From the NCBI RefSeq assembly GCF_002119765.1, contig NZ_CP021112.1, forward strand, positions 676,501 to 740,500: 64,000 nt of DNA. The letters are read 5' to 3'. The translations under genes were made by a program, and so were the position numbers. Positions 16,945 through 25,260 of the stretch are shown here, in pieces. How positions within the stretch are numbered: the first letter of the stretch is position 1; the number at the start of each line of letters is the position of its first letter. Source of the DNA: Pseudorhodoplanes sinuspersici (lineage in GTDB: Bacteria > Pseudomonadota > Alphaproteobacteria > Rhizobiales > Xanthobacteraceae). Below the pieces are notes generated by a model, which worked only from the letters and a program-made list of their open reading frames with translations, had not been told where the DNA came from and searched no databases.

Positions 16945-17139
16945 ATGGCCGAAGATATCTCGAAACTTCAGTTCGAGCGGGAGCAGCTAGCTAAGTCGCT
17001 TCGCTGGGCGATGGATGAAATCGATACCCTATCAAACAAGCTTTGCGGGTTTGCTTACCCCCAAGGTATGGCAATGGTTCGCAGATCGGACCAAAAGGGA
17101 AACTATATCGCCGCCGTGATGGCACGGCGCGCTACTTAG
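16945..17139 (+). CDS. Small helical hypothetical protein
   Basis: 64 residues; residues 5-35 (ISKLQFEREQLAKSLRWAMDEIDTL) predict a coiled coil. No known family and no clear ribosome-binding site. Confidence 0.4.
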   Translation: MAEDISKLQFEREQLAKSLRWAMDEIDTLSNKLCGFAYPQGMAMVRRSDQKGNYIAAVMARRAT

Positions 17140-17219
17140 TAGAAAGCTGTGCTCCGCGTTGATTCAACTTGCGCCCAAGATCGTTTCTGCGAGTCTCATT
17201 TGAGACAACGGAGGAAGCA

Positions 17220-17375
17220 ATGACTAAGCCATCGCAGAGCGAGATTTTAAAGGTCATCGACCGACTGGTGTGCGAGGGACACCTTGAGCACACCATGATT
17301 GATGGGAAGCCGGGCGTTCGAGTAGCCCGACCGACAGCCGATAGCCGTAACATCACATCAGGGGATCACAAATGA
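17220..17375 (+). CDS. Small hypothetical protein, possible winged-helix
   Basis: 51 residues: SEILKVIDRLVCEGHLEHTMIDGKPGVRVARP resembles the recognition helix and wing of a small winged-helix protein. GGAGGAAGCA precedes the ATG. It overlaps the start of the 17372 gene by ATGA. Confidence 0.5.
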   Translation: MTKPSQSEILKVIDRLVCEGHLEHTMIDGKPGVRVARPTADSRNITSGDHK

Positions 17376-17891
17376 GCTGCGGTGATGCATCCTGCAATTT
17401 TGACTGGGAAGCCAAGATGGTGGTGGTCGTGAGCGACGAGGCCGGTCCGAAGGTCTGGTGCTACCCGCACAATATCAAGACGGTCTGGTCCTGTTGCGGA
17501 CATAACCGGCGGCCCGGCGTCATTGGCTTGGCGGACGGCCGAGAACTGATCATTGCGGCAGATGCAGCCGAGACGAGGTAGATGGATTCCGTCTTCCCGC
17601 TTTCGATCAACGCAGCACTCGCAGATACCTGATCATCGGAGCATATCATGTCCAAAGTCTTCGACTATCTCGCTCACGGCAACCCGGCCGACAGAGATGC
17701 AGCCGAACGCGAGTACGCATCAATTGCGCTCGGTAACCACCCCACGATCGTCCATCGAGATGATGGCTGGTATGTAGAAGCATCGGACGGTATGGGGGTC
17801 GCATCTGCTGGCCCGATGTCCGAAGATGTCGCACGTGAGCTCCTCGCTGAAGTCGAAGCCGATATAGCCAGCGCTTATGAGCAGGAAGCGC
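17350..17891. repeat. 542-bp perfect direct repeat, unit 2
   Basis: Second unit of the repeat also found at 8245-8786, same orientation. Here the first gene is translationally coupled to an upstream gene, which suggests this is the parental site and 8245-8786 the copy. Confidence 0.9.
17372..17581 (+). CDS. Small cysteine-containing hypothetical protein (repeat unit 2)
   Basis: 69 residues, identical to the protein at 8267-8476. Starts inside the stop of the preceding gene (ATGA), a context absent from the other copy. Function unknown; the Cys/His spacing could bind a metal. Confidence 0.6.
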   Translation: MSCGDASCNFDWEAKMVVVVSDEAGPKVWCYPHNIKTVWSCCGHNRRPGVIGLADGRELIIAADAAETR

Positions 17892-17902
17892 ATCAGAAAT
17901 GA
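17648..17902 (+). CDS. Small acidic hypothetical protein (repeat unit 2)
   Basis: 84 residues, identical to 8543-8818 except for the last few residues beyond the repeat edge. Acidic and largely helical at the C-terminus. The stop overlaps the next ATG. Confidence 0.6.
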   Translation: MSKVFDYLAHGNPADRDAAEREYASIALGNHPTIVHRDDGWYVEASDGMGVASAGPMSEDVARELLAEVEADIASAYEQEAHQK

Positions 17903-17988
17903 GACCGTGGACTTGGCTAGAATGGATCGCCGATGAGCGCCGAGATGGATTTCCGGATCAATGGAATTGGCGCAAGCGGCGCAGATAA
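17899..17988 (+). CDS. 29-residue Trp/Arg-rich miniprotein
   Basis: Opens at an ATGA overlap with the preceding gene: MRPWTWLEWIADERRDGFP then DQWNWRKRRR. Five tryptophans and a basic end in 29 residues is striking. Coupling is the main support. Confidence 0.4.
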   Translation: MRPWTWLEWIADERRDGFPDQWNWRKRRR

Positions 17989-17998
17989 GCGAATAACG

Positions 17999-18279
17999 AT
18001 GCCGAAGGTTCTGAATCAGAAACGAGATGGGCGCCCAGCCGGATCGGTCTATATCGGCCGCCCTAGCAAATGGGGCAACCCGACACGCGGGTTGAATACG
18101 TTCTCAAGTGTGAGAACTATGTCTGCCAGAGCATGCTGGTTTCGCAGCTTCACGAGCTGGAAGGCAAGGACTTGGTGTGCTGGTGTTCACCAGAGGCGTG
18201 TCACGGTGATGTGCTTTTGAAGCTAGCTAATGGGCAATCTCTGCGGACGACGTGTTCTGGTGAGCCGGGCGGCGACTGA
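17999..18279 (+). pseudogene. Frameshifted DUF4326 protein
   Basis: First frame: MPKVLNQKRDG...GSVYIGRPSKWGNP. Second frame: LVSQLHELEGKDLVCWCSPEACHGDVLLKLAN. Together they form the complete DUF4326 pattern (YIGRPSKWGNP at the front, GKDL-CWC-P-CHGDVL at the end), a small family often carried by phages and plasmids. One indel at about 18080-18100 separates them. Confidence 0.75.
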
Positions 18280-18316
18280 CTTGAAATATCAGCCGCCTCG
18301 CGAGAGTTAGAAAGAC

Positions 18317-18520
18317 TTAGAATAAATTATTGTCGCGATCGGCCAAGGCCTTTTCGTACCAGGTCACCGGAAGCTGACCCCTCTGGTGCGGAGCAAGCTC
18401 ATACTGGCTCGTACCCCATGGCGCCCGCGCGTTTGCCGACCTCCATTGTTGTGCATTGGCGGACGATATTGAGAGAACAATCGCTGTTATCGAAAGGCAT
18501 GCAACAGTGAGTTTATTCAT
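18317..18520 (-). CDS. Small secreted hypothetical protein
   Basis: 67 residues. The signal peptide is clear (MNKLTVACLSITAIVLSISS, cleavage after ANA), leaving about 44 residues rich in Gln, Arg and Trp. ATG at 18520 is preferred because it begins the signal peptide. Function unknown. Confidence 0.55.
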   Translation of the reverse strand: MNKLTVACLSITAIVLSISSANAQQWRSANARAPWGTSQYELAPHQRGQLPVTWYEKALADRDNNLF

Positions 18521-18829
18521 TAGAGTTGCCTTTTCTGTTGAATGGCGCGGTAAGCGCCATTCAACAGATGGTGCCAAACTCCCAAATAAACCAATCACCA
18601 TGTTGTGCGGCGTGATGTTGTTTCTACGACTTCAATTGACTCTGCCTAGTTTAATGGAGATTTTGATGGGCAAGCAACGGCTCTCGATCATCACCCGTTG
18701 GTCGAAGGCATTCATTTTCTCCGACAGACCACGGGTCGCGACAACCAAATGATCACGCTTTTCTGCTATGATTGGAGCTACGGAAGGCCAGCGGACATGC
18801 CGGCCACGTCTTAATGGATGGACGACTTG

Positions 18830-18870
18830 CCCCGGCCCCTCCGTCGCACCGAGAGCCGGGGTTTTCTTTT
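18830..18870 (+). terminator. Rho-independent terminator
   Basis: CCCCGGC (18830-18836) pairs with GCCGGGG (18855-18861), followed by TTTTCTTTTT. Plus-strand orientation. The nearest upstream plus-strand frames are short and unsupported. Confidence 0.65.
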
Positions 18871-18954
18871 TGGCTTCGGGAATAAAATCGGGTTCTGAAA
18901 AGGCACCAAATCTGTTCTGGGGCCGTTCGGTTCCAAATGTCATTTACTATGACA

Positions 18955-19040
18955 TTACCCCAGACGGCCGTTTTCCGCACGTCGTGAAACACCCGGAAAT
19001 TTCCGTCCACAAAGATGTCCCAACCCTTCCCGGGCCCCAC
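18955..19040 (-). pseudogene. Second relic of the WDIFVDG small gene
   Basis: Reads GKGWDIFVDGNFRVFHDVRK on the minus strand, matching the relic at 13030-13235, then loses similarity. The span 18521-19471 otherwise holds only the terminator at 18830 and no supportable gene. Confidence 0.4.
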
Positions 19041-19471
19041 TCCGTCTATTTCGACATCTGCGTACGCGCGGAATCGGCATCAGCGGCCCGGGAGCGCCTT
19101 CGCTCTCCACTGCTCGGAACGAATATTGCCGCCGTACCGTTAGGCTTCTGCTCCCTTGCTGGGAGTACGGAGCTAATCCCACAATGGCAAACGGAATTAG
19201 AGGAACCAGACGGACCGATGATAATGACAAGGTCCTCTCTGATGGTTGCGACAACAACACCTCCCTCGGCCGTTTGGCTGTTCGCCTTGGGCGCCGGACC
19301 GACGCTTTCAGATCTCGCTGCCGATCACTCGGTCTTAAAATCGCGGTCGTTCACGGTTGCCAGCAGCTGATCGTCGAGGTGTTTGACCTCCGCGTTCAAC
19401 TGCCCGCGCGGACGCACGCTGAAGCGACATGGTGGCAAAGGGCCCGATCGCGCTCGCCTGTCAGGGACTTG

Positions 19472-19645
19472 ATGCCCCATAAAGATGATCACCTCACTCC
19501 GAATCCGCGACCGAAGTGCTTGGTGTGCGGTGCCTCCATGTGGCTGAGGCGCATCGAACCAGAAAAGCCATATTACGAGCGGCGAATATACACGTGCCCG
19601 TCATGCAATTCCCTTCAGACAATCATCGCCCACTACGATAAGTGA
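19472..19645 (+). CDS. Small zinc-ribbon protein
   Basis: 57 residues with CLVCGASMWLRRIEPEKPYYERRIYTCPSCNSLQ split as CxxC (residues about 19-22) and CPSC (about 43-46), a classic two-knuckle zinc ribbon. A common short rhizobial protein. The longer frame from 19184 is not supported. Confidence 0.6.
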   Translation: MPHKDDHLTPNPRPKCLVCGASMWLRRIEPEKPYYERRIYTCPSCNSLQTIIAHYDK

Positions 19646-19972
19646 TCGTCGGTCAACCGCCATCAGTGTGGCGCTCGCTGTTCGGCCATCACCGAATTAT
19701 TGATGAGGAAATTTTGCTACTAAGTAGTTTTGCCTCCGAGAAGATACGACGATCAAATGGGATTTGGCTGGATCATCCACAAAGACCGGATCGGCCTATC
19801 GGTATCAAGTGACCACAAACGACAAAAAGCCCGGCTGCCAAGCCAGGCTTCATTTGACGCGCCCCAAAGTATTGGACGGTGCTACTCCAATTTCACTGCC
19901 GTCGGGACAACCTCATAACTGTGAACGGCCAACGTTCCCTGCCGACGCAGGCCAAGATGAGCGGCGCGAGTG
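19646..19972. other. Intergenic stretch with a minus-strand terminator
   Basis: 327 bases without a supported gene. It contains the terminator-like hairpin at 19824-19849. Confidence 0.5.
19824..19849 (-). terminator. Terminator for the leftward small genes
   Basis: On the minus strand AGCCTGGCT and AGCCGGGCT form a 9-bp stem (one mismatch) with a 4-base loop followed by TTTT. It lies downstream of the leftward genes at 19973-21239. Confidence 0.6.
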
Positions 19973-20236
19973 CTACGCGCTTAGCCCGCCCTCATTTTCC
20001 CAACGCTGTATCGAGCCAATTGTCCGATCTGAAGGTGTACCGATAGTCCGATCCCGCGCCGATGGTCGAGATCGTTTCTGTCCTTCGCCATCAAGCCAGT
20101 CTTCGATATCGGCTAAAGCGTTAAGTGCTTTCTCGCGCTTTAGCTGTAGGCGACCCTCGTCGTGAGAGTGAGCTGTTCTTGAGCGGGCTCGCGCATCATC
20201 AGCGCGATCGCGGTAATCGTCAGCCTGTCTGGACAT
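19973..20236 (-). CDS. Small charged helical protein
   Basis: 87 residues, MSRQADDYRDRADDARARSR..., strongly charged and helical, probably a coiled coil over residues 1-50; resembles small rhizobial proteins of unknown function. The C-terminal part (from about 55) is polar and may be frameshifted. Confidence 0.5.
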   Translation of the reverse strand: MSRQADDYRDRADDARARSRTAHSHDEGRLQLKREKALNALADIEDWLDGEGQKRSRPSARDRTIGTPSDRTIGSIQRWENEGGLSA

Positions 20237-20347
20237 CGGAGCCTCCGTTTATGAGCCTATGCACTCAATCTTCTCTTCAGCATGATCGGTTCTTCAGCCA
20301 TTAGCGCTCTAGCAGTCCGGAACTTCGACTTCCTTCCTAGGACACAT

Positions 20348-20554
20348 TCAACGTGGCGGCTTGAATGCTATTACTTTGTTCAAGTGCCGCGTCATCCTAA
20401 TCTGGTCGAACGGTCCAAGCAGTTCACAAAACTCAACAAAGTCTGGATCCCTTTGTCGGAGCTCACGTGTTCCGGTTTGACCGACTTCATTGGTATAGCC
20501 AATGCCAATTTGGCCGGGCTCCCATGGGATCAACCACGCTTTAATATACGTCAT
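20348..20554 (-). CDS. Small hypothetical protein
   Basis: 68 residues beginning MTYIKAWLIPWEPGQIGIGY. GAAGGGAAATCAGCA before the ATG at 20554 sets the start. Its start touches the end of the next gene upstream (20551), so the two are probably co-transcribed. Family unknown. Confidence 0.5.
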   Translation of the reverse strand: MTYIKAWLIPWEPGQIGIGYTNEVGQTGTRELRQRDPDFVEFCELLGPFDQIRMTRHLNKVIAFKPPR

Positions 20555-20808
20555 TGCTGATTTCCCTTCTGCCCTGTGCGCGGGCGAAATAGCTCTGACC
20601 GTCGAGTCTCGTTGTTTCTTAATCGGGTCTTTTCGCACGACCTATTGGCGTCGCGCGCTAACCGAAGAGCGCGTAAACGGGCAGTATTTTCACGAAGTGC
20701 AACGCCCGCCGCCTCGTATTCCATTCGAGCCAAAGGCGTATCGACCTTTTGCCGCTCCCTAACCTTAAAATGGACGTCCGCACGATTTTTGGCGATCTGA
20801 TCGACCAT
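20551..20808 (-). CDS. Small helical hypothetical protein
   Basis: 85 residues from ATG 20808 (AGAGGAA 8 bases upstream): MVDQIAKNRADVHFKVRERQ, then a helical Ala/Arg/Leu-rich stretch. A common short rhizobial protein without assigned function. Confidence 0.5.
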   Translation of the reverse strand: MVDQIAKNRADVHFKVRERQKVDTPLARMEYEAAGVALRENTARLRALRLARDANRSCEKTRLRNNETRRSELFRPRTGQKGNQQ

Positions 20809-20879
20809 GTAAAATTCCTCTACCGAAATCGACATTTATTGATGAACTGAATCGTTCCAGCCTGTATCGCCGAAGGTAC

Positions 20880-21002
20880 TTAAAAGGCGTCAAAGACGTA
20901 TGGGACAGCCATAAGTATCGCGATTATGAAAGTGATCGAAAGTGTCAGATAAATCGAGCTACGATATTGCGCACCTGTATACGGCTTTGTGTAGGGCTTC
21001 AT
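20880..21002 (-). CDS. 40-residue single-span membrane miniprotein
   Basis: MKPYTKPYTGAQYRSSIYLT followed by the hydrophobic helix LSITFIIAILMAVPYVF. AGAGGAGG stands 6 bases before the ATG, a strong site for such a short gene. It lies in the gap between two other leftward small genes. Confidence 0.6.
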   Translation of the reverse strand: MKPYTKPYTGAQYRSSIYLTLSITFIIAILMAVPYVFDAF

Positions 21003-21056
21003 TGAAGCCTCCTCTGAAAACCTTCCCTCTTCCAGTGACGTGCTGCATCAAATTAC

Positions 21057-21239
21057 TTAAACCGAGGCTGAGCCAGCAAGCTGTCTCAGCTTTGCTATTG
21101 CGTACGATTTTGATGCGATAAAGGGCTTGCCGGTGTGAGAAGACAGCATCTCGTCCCGTAACATCATCATCAAAAGCTCGTACTTGATTGCGCGCGTCGA
21201 AGGCAGCCTCAATTTTCGTCCAAAGCGCAAGATGGTCAT
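21057..21239 (-). CDS. Small basic protein, FGRKLRLPST family (paralogue 1)
   Basis: 60 residues from ATG 21239: MTILRFGRKLRLPSTRAIKY, then LLMMMLRDEML and a C-terminal AIAKLRQLAG. It is clearly related to 23098-23289 on the other strand. Unknown function. Confidence 0.6.
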   Translation of the reverse strand: MTILRFGRKLRLPSTRAIKYELLMMMLRDEMLSSHTGKPFIASKSYAIAKLRQLAGSASV

Positions 21240-22665
21240 AGAATGATCTTCATTCAAATTACATGGGGATGGGATGAGAGAAATGCGAGGGTTGTATTTA
21301 GTGGCCAGCAATTGCAATCGGGCAGTCGTGGGGCACACCACATGTAGAGCCGCAAGATTTGTGGCGCGAATGGCAATCAGTTGAGCTCGGGGAATTAATG
21401 ACCGCAATCCGATGAATAAAGATATGTCGAACGACATCAACTGCCTCTGGAAGCGGGCGTTGAGGTATGCACACCACCCGAGACACAACATGGCAACCTA
21501 GACTCCGCTCGCCGTGATTTTGCATCAGATGTCACTGCCGGGCCCGTGCTGCACAGCCATCAAGGAACCACCAAAAGGAAAAGGCCCGGCACCCCGAAGG
21601 GCCCCGGGCCAGTTTATTGGAAATGGCTCTTATCGTTGGTTGCTTAGCAAAAGCAATAGTTGATACAAAACTTCACAGTCGAGACATGTGCGTCGATGTC
21701 CGCATTGGGAGCCAAGGATCGCGTTCATGTGATGTGCGGCATCAAGACTGCTTGGCGGCGCGTCTAAGAGCAGACCCAATCTGCGCCACCATGACGGACA
21801 ATCCCTGGAAGTACGAGCGACCTCGGCCCACTTCGGGCGGAATCCGGAAAGCACAGTCACAAGACACCCGCAGCCGTCAAATCGAATGGAAGCAGGAGAG
21901 GTGGCGTATTCCTCGAGTAAGAAAGTTGAGGCCAGCCGAATAATCCGCCAGTCTAATCAGCGCCTCCTGTAGCGCGCAAATTCACCTTTCCACGCCGCGC
22001 AAACTCGAATTTCCACACCCAAATCCCCTCTGAAGCGCCTCATCCTGCCTCGGGGAACCCGCCCGAGAACGGTCTCCTGGTTTCCGGGCCGGTAAGCCAT
22101 CACGCTGCGCGTTCGAAAGCACAAATAGTTCAATCCCACCTAATGCGGGATCGTCTCCAAACACCGACTAAGAAGTCCTCTCACTTCTCCGGCAACCCAC
22201 GATTAGTGTCAGGACATATTGCTCCGCACGCTGGACTCCTTGACGCCAAACGGGCATCAGTACCGCATATCCGGCAGCGACCTGATAAGCGTCGGTGACT
22301 GAGTGCTCCCGCCTTAGACATCGGAAGGCATTATGGTCTCAAACAACTCTTTGAAATCGGCAGGATCGGATGGTCGCACCTATCGTCTGCGCGAAATATG
22401 GCGATAGCGCTCATGTCATTCAGCGCCAGCTCGGCGGGAATGACCGTGAACACCGAAGCGTTCGAATGCGCCACCTGTCATCACCGGTCCTTTCGCCTCG
22501 TGGCGACGCACTTGGGCGGCAAATCGCTCTGGCGGACCTAAAAAGGGTGAGGTCGGGCCGGCATGGCGAAACAGCAAGCCATCAACGAACTGAAATAAGA
22601 AAAGCCCGGCACGCGCTGCTGCGGCCGAGCTTCCCGTCATTCACTAGAGAGCAAAGCTCCCAGCG
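21240..22665. other. 1.4-kb stretch without a convincing gene
   Basis: Only short frames without ribosome-binding sites or family resemblance are present (for example 21617-21943 plus, 21982-22164 minus). One GC-rich hairpin, GGCCCGG/CCGGGCC at 21583-21610 with A-rich flank on the left, would be a minus-strand terminator. Probably decayed DNA. Confidence 0.5.
22599..22631 (-). terminator. Terminator of the Q-rich gene 22666-22806
   Basis: Minus strand: AGCTCGGC (22631-22624) pairs with GCCGGGCT (22610-22603), one mismatch, followed by TTTTC. It lies 35 bases past the stop of the leftward gene. Confidence 0.6.
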
Positions 22666-22806
22666 CTATTTCTGATTCTGCGGCGATGCGTTTCCGCCCT
22701 GGTCCTTTGCCTGCTTGTCTTGCTGCGTCTGCTGCTCCGGAGCGGCCTTTTCGGTTGGCTGTCCGGCCTGCTGCTTTTGCTCGTTCTTCTGCTCTTGAAT
22801 GGACAT
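22666..22806 (-). CDS. Small Gln/Lys-rich disordered protein (paralogue 1)
   Basis: 46 residues from ATG 22806: MSIQEQKNEQKQQAGQPTEK and on to NASPQNQK, with almost no hydrophobic residues, so intrinsically disordered and hydrophilin-like. GAAAGGAAAT precedes the ATG. About 50 bases of leader (ACTGAAAACGATTTTTTTGA and neighbours) are shared with the gene at 23819-23947. A stress-related role is a guess from composition. Confidence 0.6.
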   Translation of the reverse strand: MSIQEQKNEQKQQAGQPTEKAAPEQQTQQDKQAKDQGGNASPQNQK

Positions 22807-23097
22807 AGCATTTCCTTTCAAAAAAATCGTTTTCAGTAAGCTTTGGTGAGACTCTGCAGAAAGAATAACATGGCGATCCAAAAGTAATTCACAAGGAGCG
22901 CTGCGGTCTTTATCCAAGGTCGGCATCGTCTTGGTAACGCACGCTGGGTTCGACGGCTTTCAACGAACGCCCGAACCATTCAACTCCCCGTCTTCATATC
23001 TACAAAATAAACCTGTGCGAGTTAGTAGACCGGCTATCAATCCATCTACCGAATACACATATGTCAATAATACCGCTCATCACCATGGGAGACCTCT

Positions 23098-23289
23098 ATG
23101 GACACGCATCGCTTCGGACGAAAACTAAAGCTTCCGTCGACTGCAGCCATAAAACATCAGTTTTTGCTGATGCAGCTGCAGGATGAGATCAAAGCATTGC
23201 CACCTGGACAGGCATTCAATCAAAACAATTCTGTCGCATTGATAAAATTGCGCCGGCTGATCGCAAAATCTTCGGCGCATCTTGCATGA
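23098..23289 (+). CDS. Small basic protein, FGRKLKLPST family (paralogue 2)
   Basis: 63 residues: MDTHRFGRKLKLPSTAAIKH, LLMQLQDEIKALPP, and ALIKLRRLIAKSS. Same layout as 21057-21239. GGGAG lies 9 bases before the ATG. Function unknown. The gap from 23290 to 23818 holds only a weak 58-residue frame at 23331. Confidence 0.6.
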   Translation: MDTHRFGRKLKLPSTAAIKHQFLLMQLQDEIKALPPGQAFNQNNSVALIKLRRLIAKSSAHLA

Positions 23290-23768
23290 ATACGCTTCCG
23301 GCATTCTCTACCGTCAGATAGCCGTTACCCATGACCAATCGGCGTTGTCGTAGAACGACATGGGAGCTTGATGGCAACACCGCCTTGAGGCAATTGGCGA
23401 ACGAGATCAGCAAAAAAGCAATCAAAGGTCGGGCAAGAGATTTGAATATCCAATTTGCTTTTACTCCCCGTCTTCGGAAGTCCCCAACATAGGGAATTCG
23501 CATAGGAAAACCGGGCACGCATCACTGCGACCGGGCGGCTCGAACGCTGTGCCATCGTCTCAGCGTGATCGATCGGAGCCTCGCGATCCCTATTTTTTCT
23601 TCAGCGTTCCCGCTTGTGGATCGCGCTTCATGAGATAGACGGCACTCTGTTGTCTTGAATCGCGCTCAACTGCGTTTGCGGCCATCCCACGCATTTCTCT
23701 ATCGCCCACTTCAGCATGCCAACTGAAGTTGACATTTTCCCGTTCATTCATGTCTTTCCTCCGTTACG

Positions 23769-23790
23769 AAAAAGGCCGGCAAAGCCGGCC
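23769..23790 (-). terminator. Terminator of the Q-rich gene 23819-23947
   Basis: Minus strand: GGCCGGC-TTT-GCCGGCC, a perfect 7-bp stem, followed by TTTTT. It lies 29 bases beyond the stop. Confidence 0.8.
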
Positions 23791-23818
23791 TCCCTATCGC
23801 GTACCCAGACGGGCAGCG

Positions 23819-23947
23819 TTATTTCTGCTGCGGCTTCGCGGTGTCAGGCTTGCCATCGCCTTGGTTTTGCTGAGGGGCAGGCTTGGCTTCATTCGGAGTG
23901 ACGGTCTTGGGGGCTTCATTCGAACCACCCTGCTGTTGATTGGACAT
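23819..23947 (-). CDS. Small Gln/Pro/Lys-rich disordered protein (paralogue 2)
   Basis: 42 residues: MSNQQQGGSNEAPKTVTPNE and on to TAKPQQK. Hydrophilic and disordered like 22666-22806. It shares that gene's leader (TACTGAA...GAAAGGAAAT before ATG) and has its own perfect terminator, giving a complete, self-contained transcription unit. Confidence 0.6.
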   Translation of the reverse strand: MSNQQQGGSNEAPKTVTPNEAKPAPQQNQGDGKPDTAKPQQK

Positions 23948-24098
23948 AGTATTTCCTTTCGAGAAAATCGCTTCAGTAAGTTTTGGTATGTTTTTCTACT
24001 TTTAAGAGATGGCCATCAAAAAATAATCCACAAGTAGCAATCGAATCTTTATTTCAGAATTGCTGTTCTTGAAAGCTCTTCTCCGGCTAGGAATACAG

Positions 24099-24374
24099 AT
24101 GCTTCAGCACACCGACTTTTCCGTCGTCGTGAAGAATAAGGCTCGGCTGCCGAGGCCCTGGCGATGGGAAATCTATCGAGCCGGACGCCGTACTCCGATT
24201 GGACATTCCGACGTTTATTTTGAAACCGCGAGTGAAGCCAGACAGGCCGGAGAGAAGGCCTTGAAGCTACTTCTCAGCGGAGTCCCCAACGTAGCTGTAT
24301 TAGGATATTCCGTCACCGATAAGATTTACATTGTCCGGCATCAGATAACTTGCGACAGATTATGTGGTGATTGA
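24099..24374 (+). CDS. Small hypothetical protein
   Basis: 91 residues from ATG 24099: RPWRWEIYRAGRRTPIGHSD and YFETASEARQAGEKALKLLL are conserved features of a short Bradyrhizobium protein of unknown function. The upstream start at 24060 would add a hydrophobic stretch that the family lacks. Confidence 0.6.
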   Translation: MLQHTDFSVVVKNKARLPRPWRWEIYRAGRRTPIGHSDVYFETASEARQAGEKALKLLLSGVPNVAVLGYSVTDKIYIVRHQITCDRLCGD

Positions 24375-24413
24375 ATGGAGGCTCTGGCTCATCGTAACAC
24401 TTGAGGAGTGGAG

Positions 24414-25259
24414 ATGAGACAGAAATCCGGGCAGTTGGAGACGTCGTCCGAGCGGATCGTGAAAGACATCCGCCGGGCGACCAGCAAGCACTATTCAGCC
24501 GAAGAAAAGATTCGCATCGTTCTGGACGGTCTTTGCGGCGATCATTCGATCGCGGAACTCTGCCGTCGTGAAGGGGTCGGGTAGCCTTTATTACAGCTGA
24601 TCGAAGGAATTCCTGAAAGCCGGCAAGCGGCGGCTGGCTGGCGATACCGCGCAAGCTGCGACCCGTGGCGACGTCAAGGACCTGCGGCGACAGGCGCAGG
24701 AGTTGAAGGAAGTCGTCGCCGAGCAGGCGTCGAGCTTCGACTGCCCAAAAAAGCATGATCGCGGATGGGGGCGACGAGGCATGAGATATCCTGCACCCGA
24801 GAAGCTCGAGATCATCCGCCTGGTCGAGCAGTCGCATCTGCCGGTGCGTCGCACGCTGGAAAAGCTGGGCATTCTGCCATCCCGATTTTATTGCTGGTAC
24901 GCTTGTTATCAAACTGGCGGACCTGAAGCTGGAGGACAGACCATCAAGGCCAAACCGGGTCTAGAACAAGTTCCCGACGCAATCCGTGAGATCTCGTGCA
25001 ATTGGCGCCAGATTTATCGCCACGGGAATTGGCGACCCGGTTCACCGATGTGAAGAGCTATTTTGTCTCGGAATCATCAGTTTATCGGTTGCTCAAGGCG
25101 CATGACCTGATCGCCAGCCCGGCCTTCATTGTGACGAAGGCTGCTGATGAGTTCAAGGACAAGACCACAGCGCCGAACCAGCTCTGGCAAACCGATTTTA
25201 CCTATCTGAAGGTCATTGGCTGGGCTAGTTCTATCTGTCGACTGTGCTCGTTGTATTGA
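24414..25259 (+). mobile_element. Decayed IS3-family insertion sequence (orfA-orfB remnant)
   Basis: OrfA starts at ATG 24414 (MRQKSGQLETSSERIVKDIR...YSAEEKIRIVLDGL...IAELCRREG) and then shifts frame before SLYYS, where TGG appears as TGA before SKEFLKAGKRRLAGD. OrfB starts near 24781 (MRYPAPEKLEIIRLVEQSHL) and continues in another frame as RELATRFTDVKSYFVSESSVYRLL to the DDE-domain block NQLWQTDFTYLKVIGW, where it stops. At least two shifts, one nonsense change and loss of the last two thirds of orfB, including the later catalytic acids, make it inactive. It ends one base from the stop of the multicopper oxidase gene, marking a deletion or insertion joint. Confidence 0.85.
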
Positions 25260-25260
25260 A

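Noticed and set aside
22100-22164. Minus-strand frame beginning MAYRPGNQETVLG
   Set aside because: Short, arginine-rich, no start signal; competing frames look equally likely.
23331-23507. 58-residue plus-strand frame MTNRRCRRTTWELDG...
   Set aside because: Weak ribosome-binding site and no homologue recognised; left out of the gene list.
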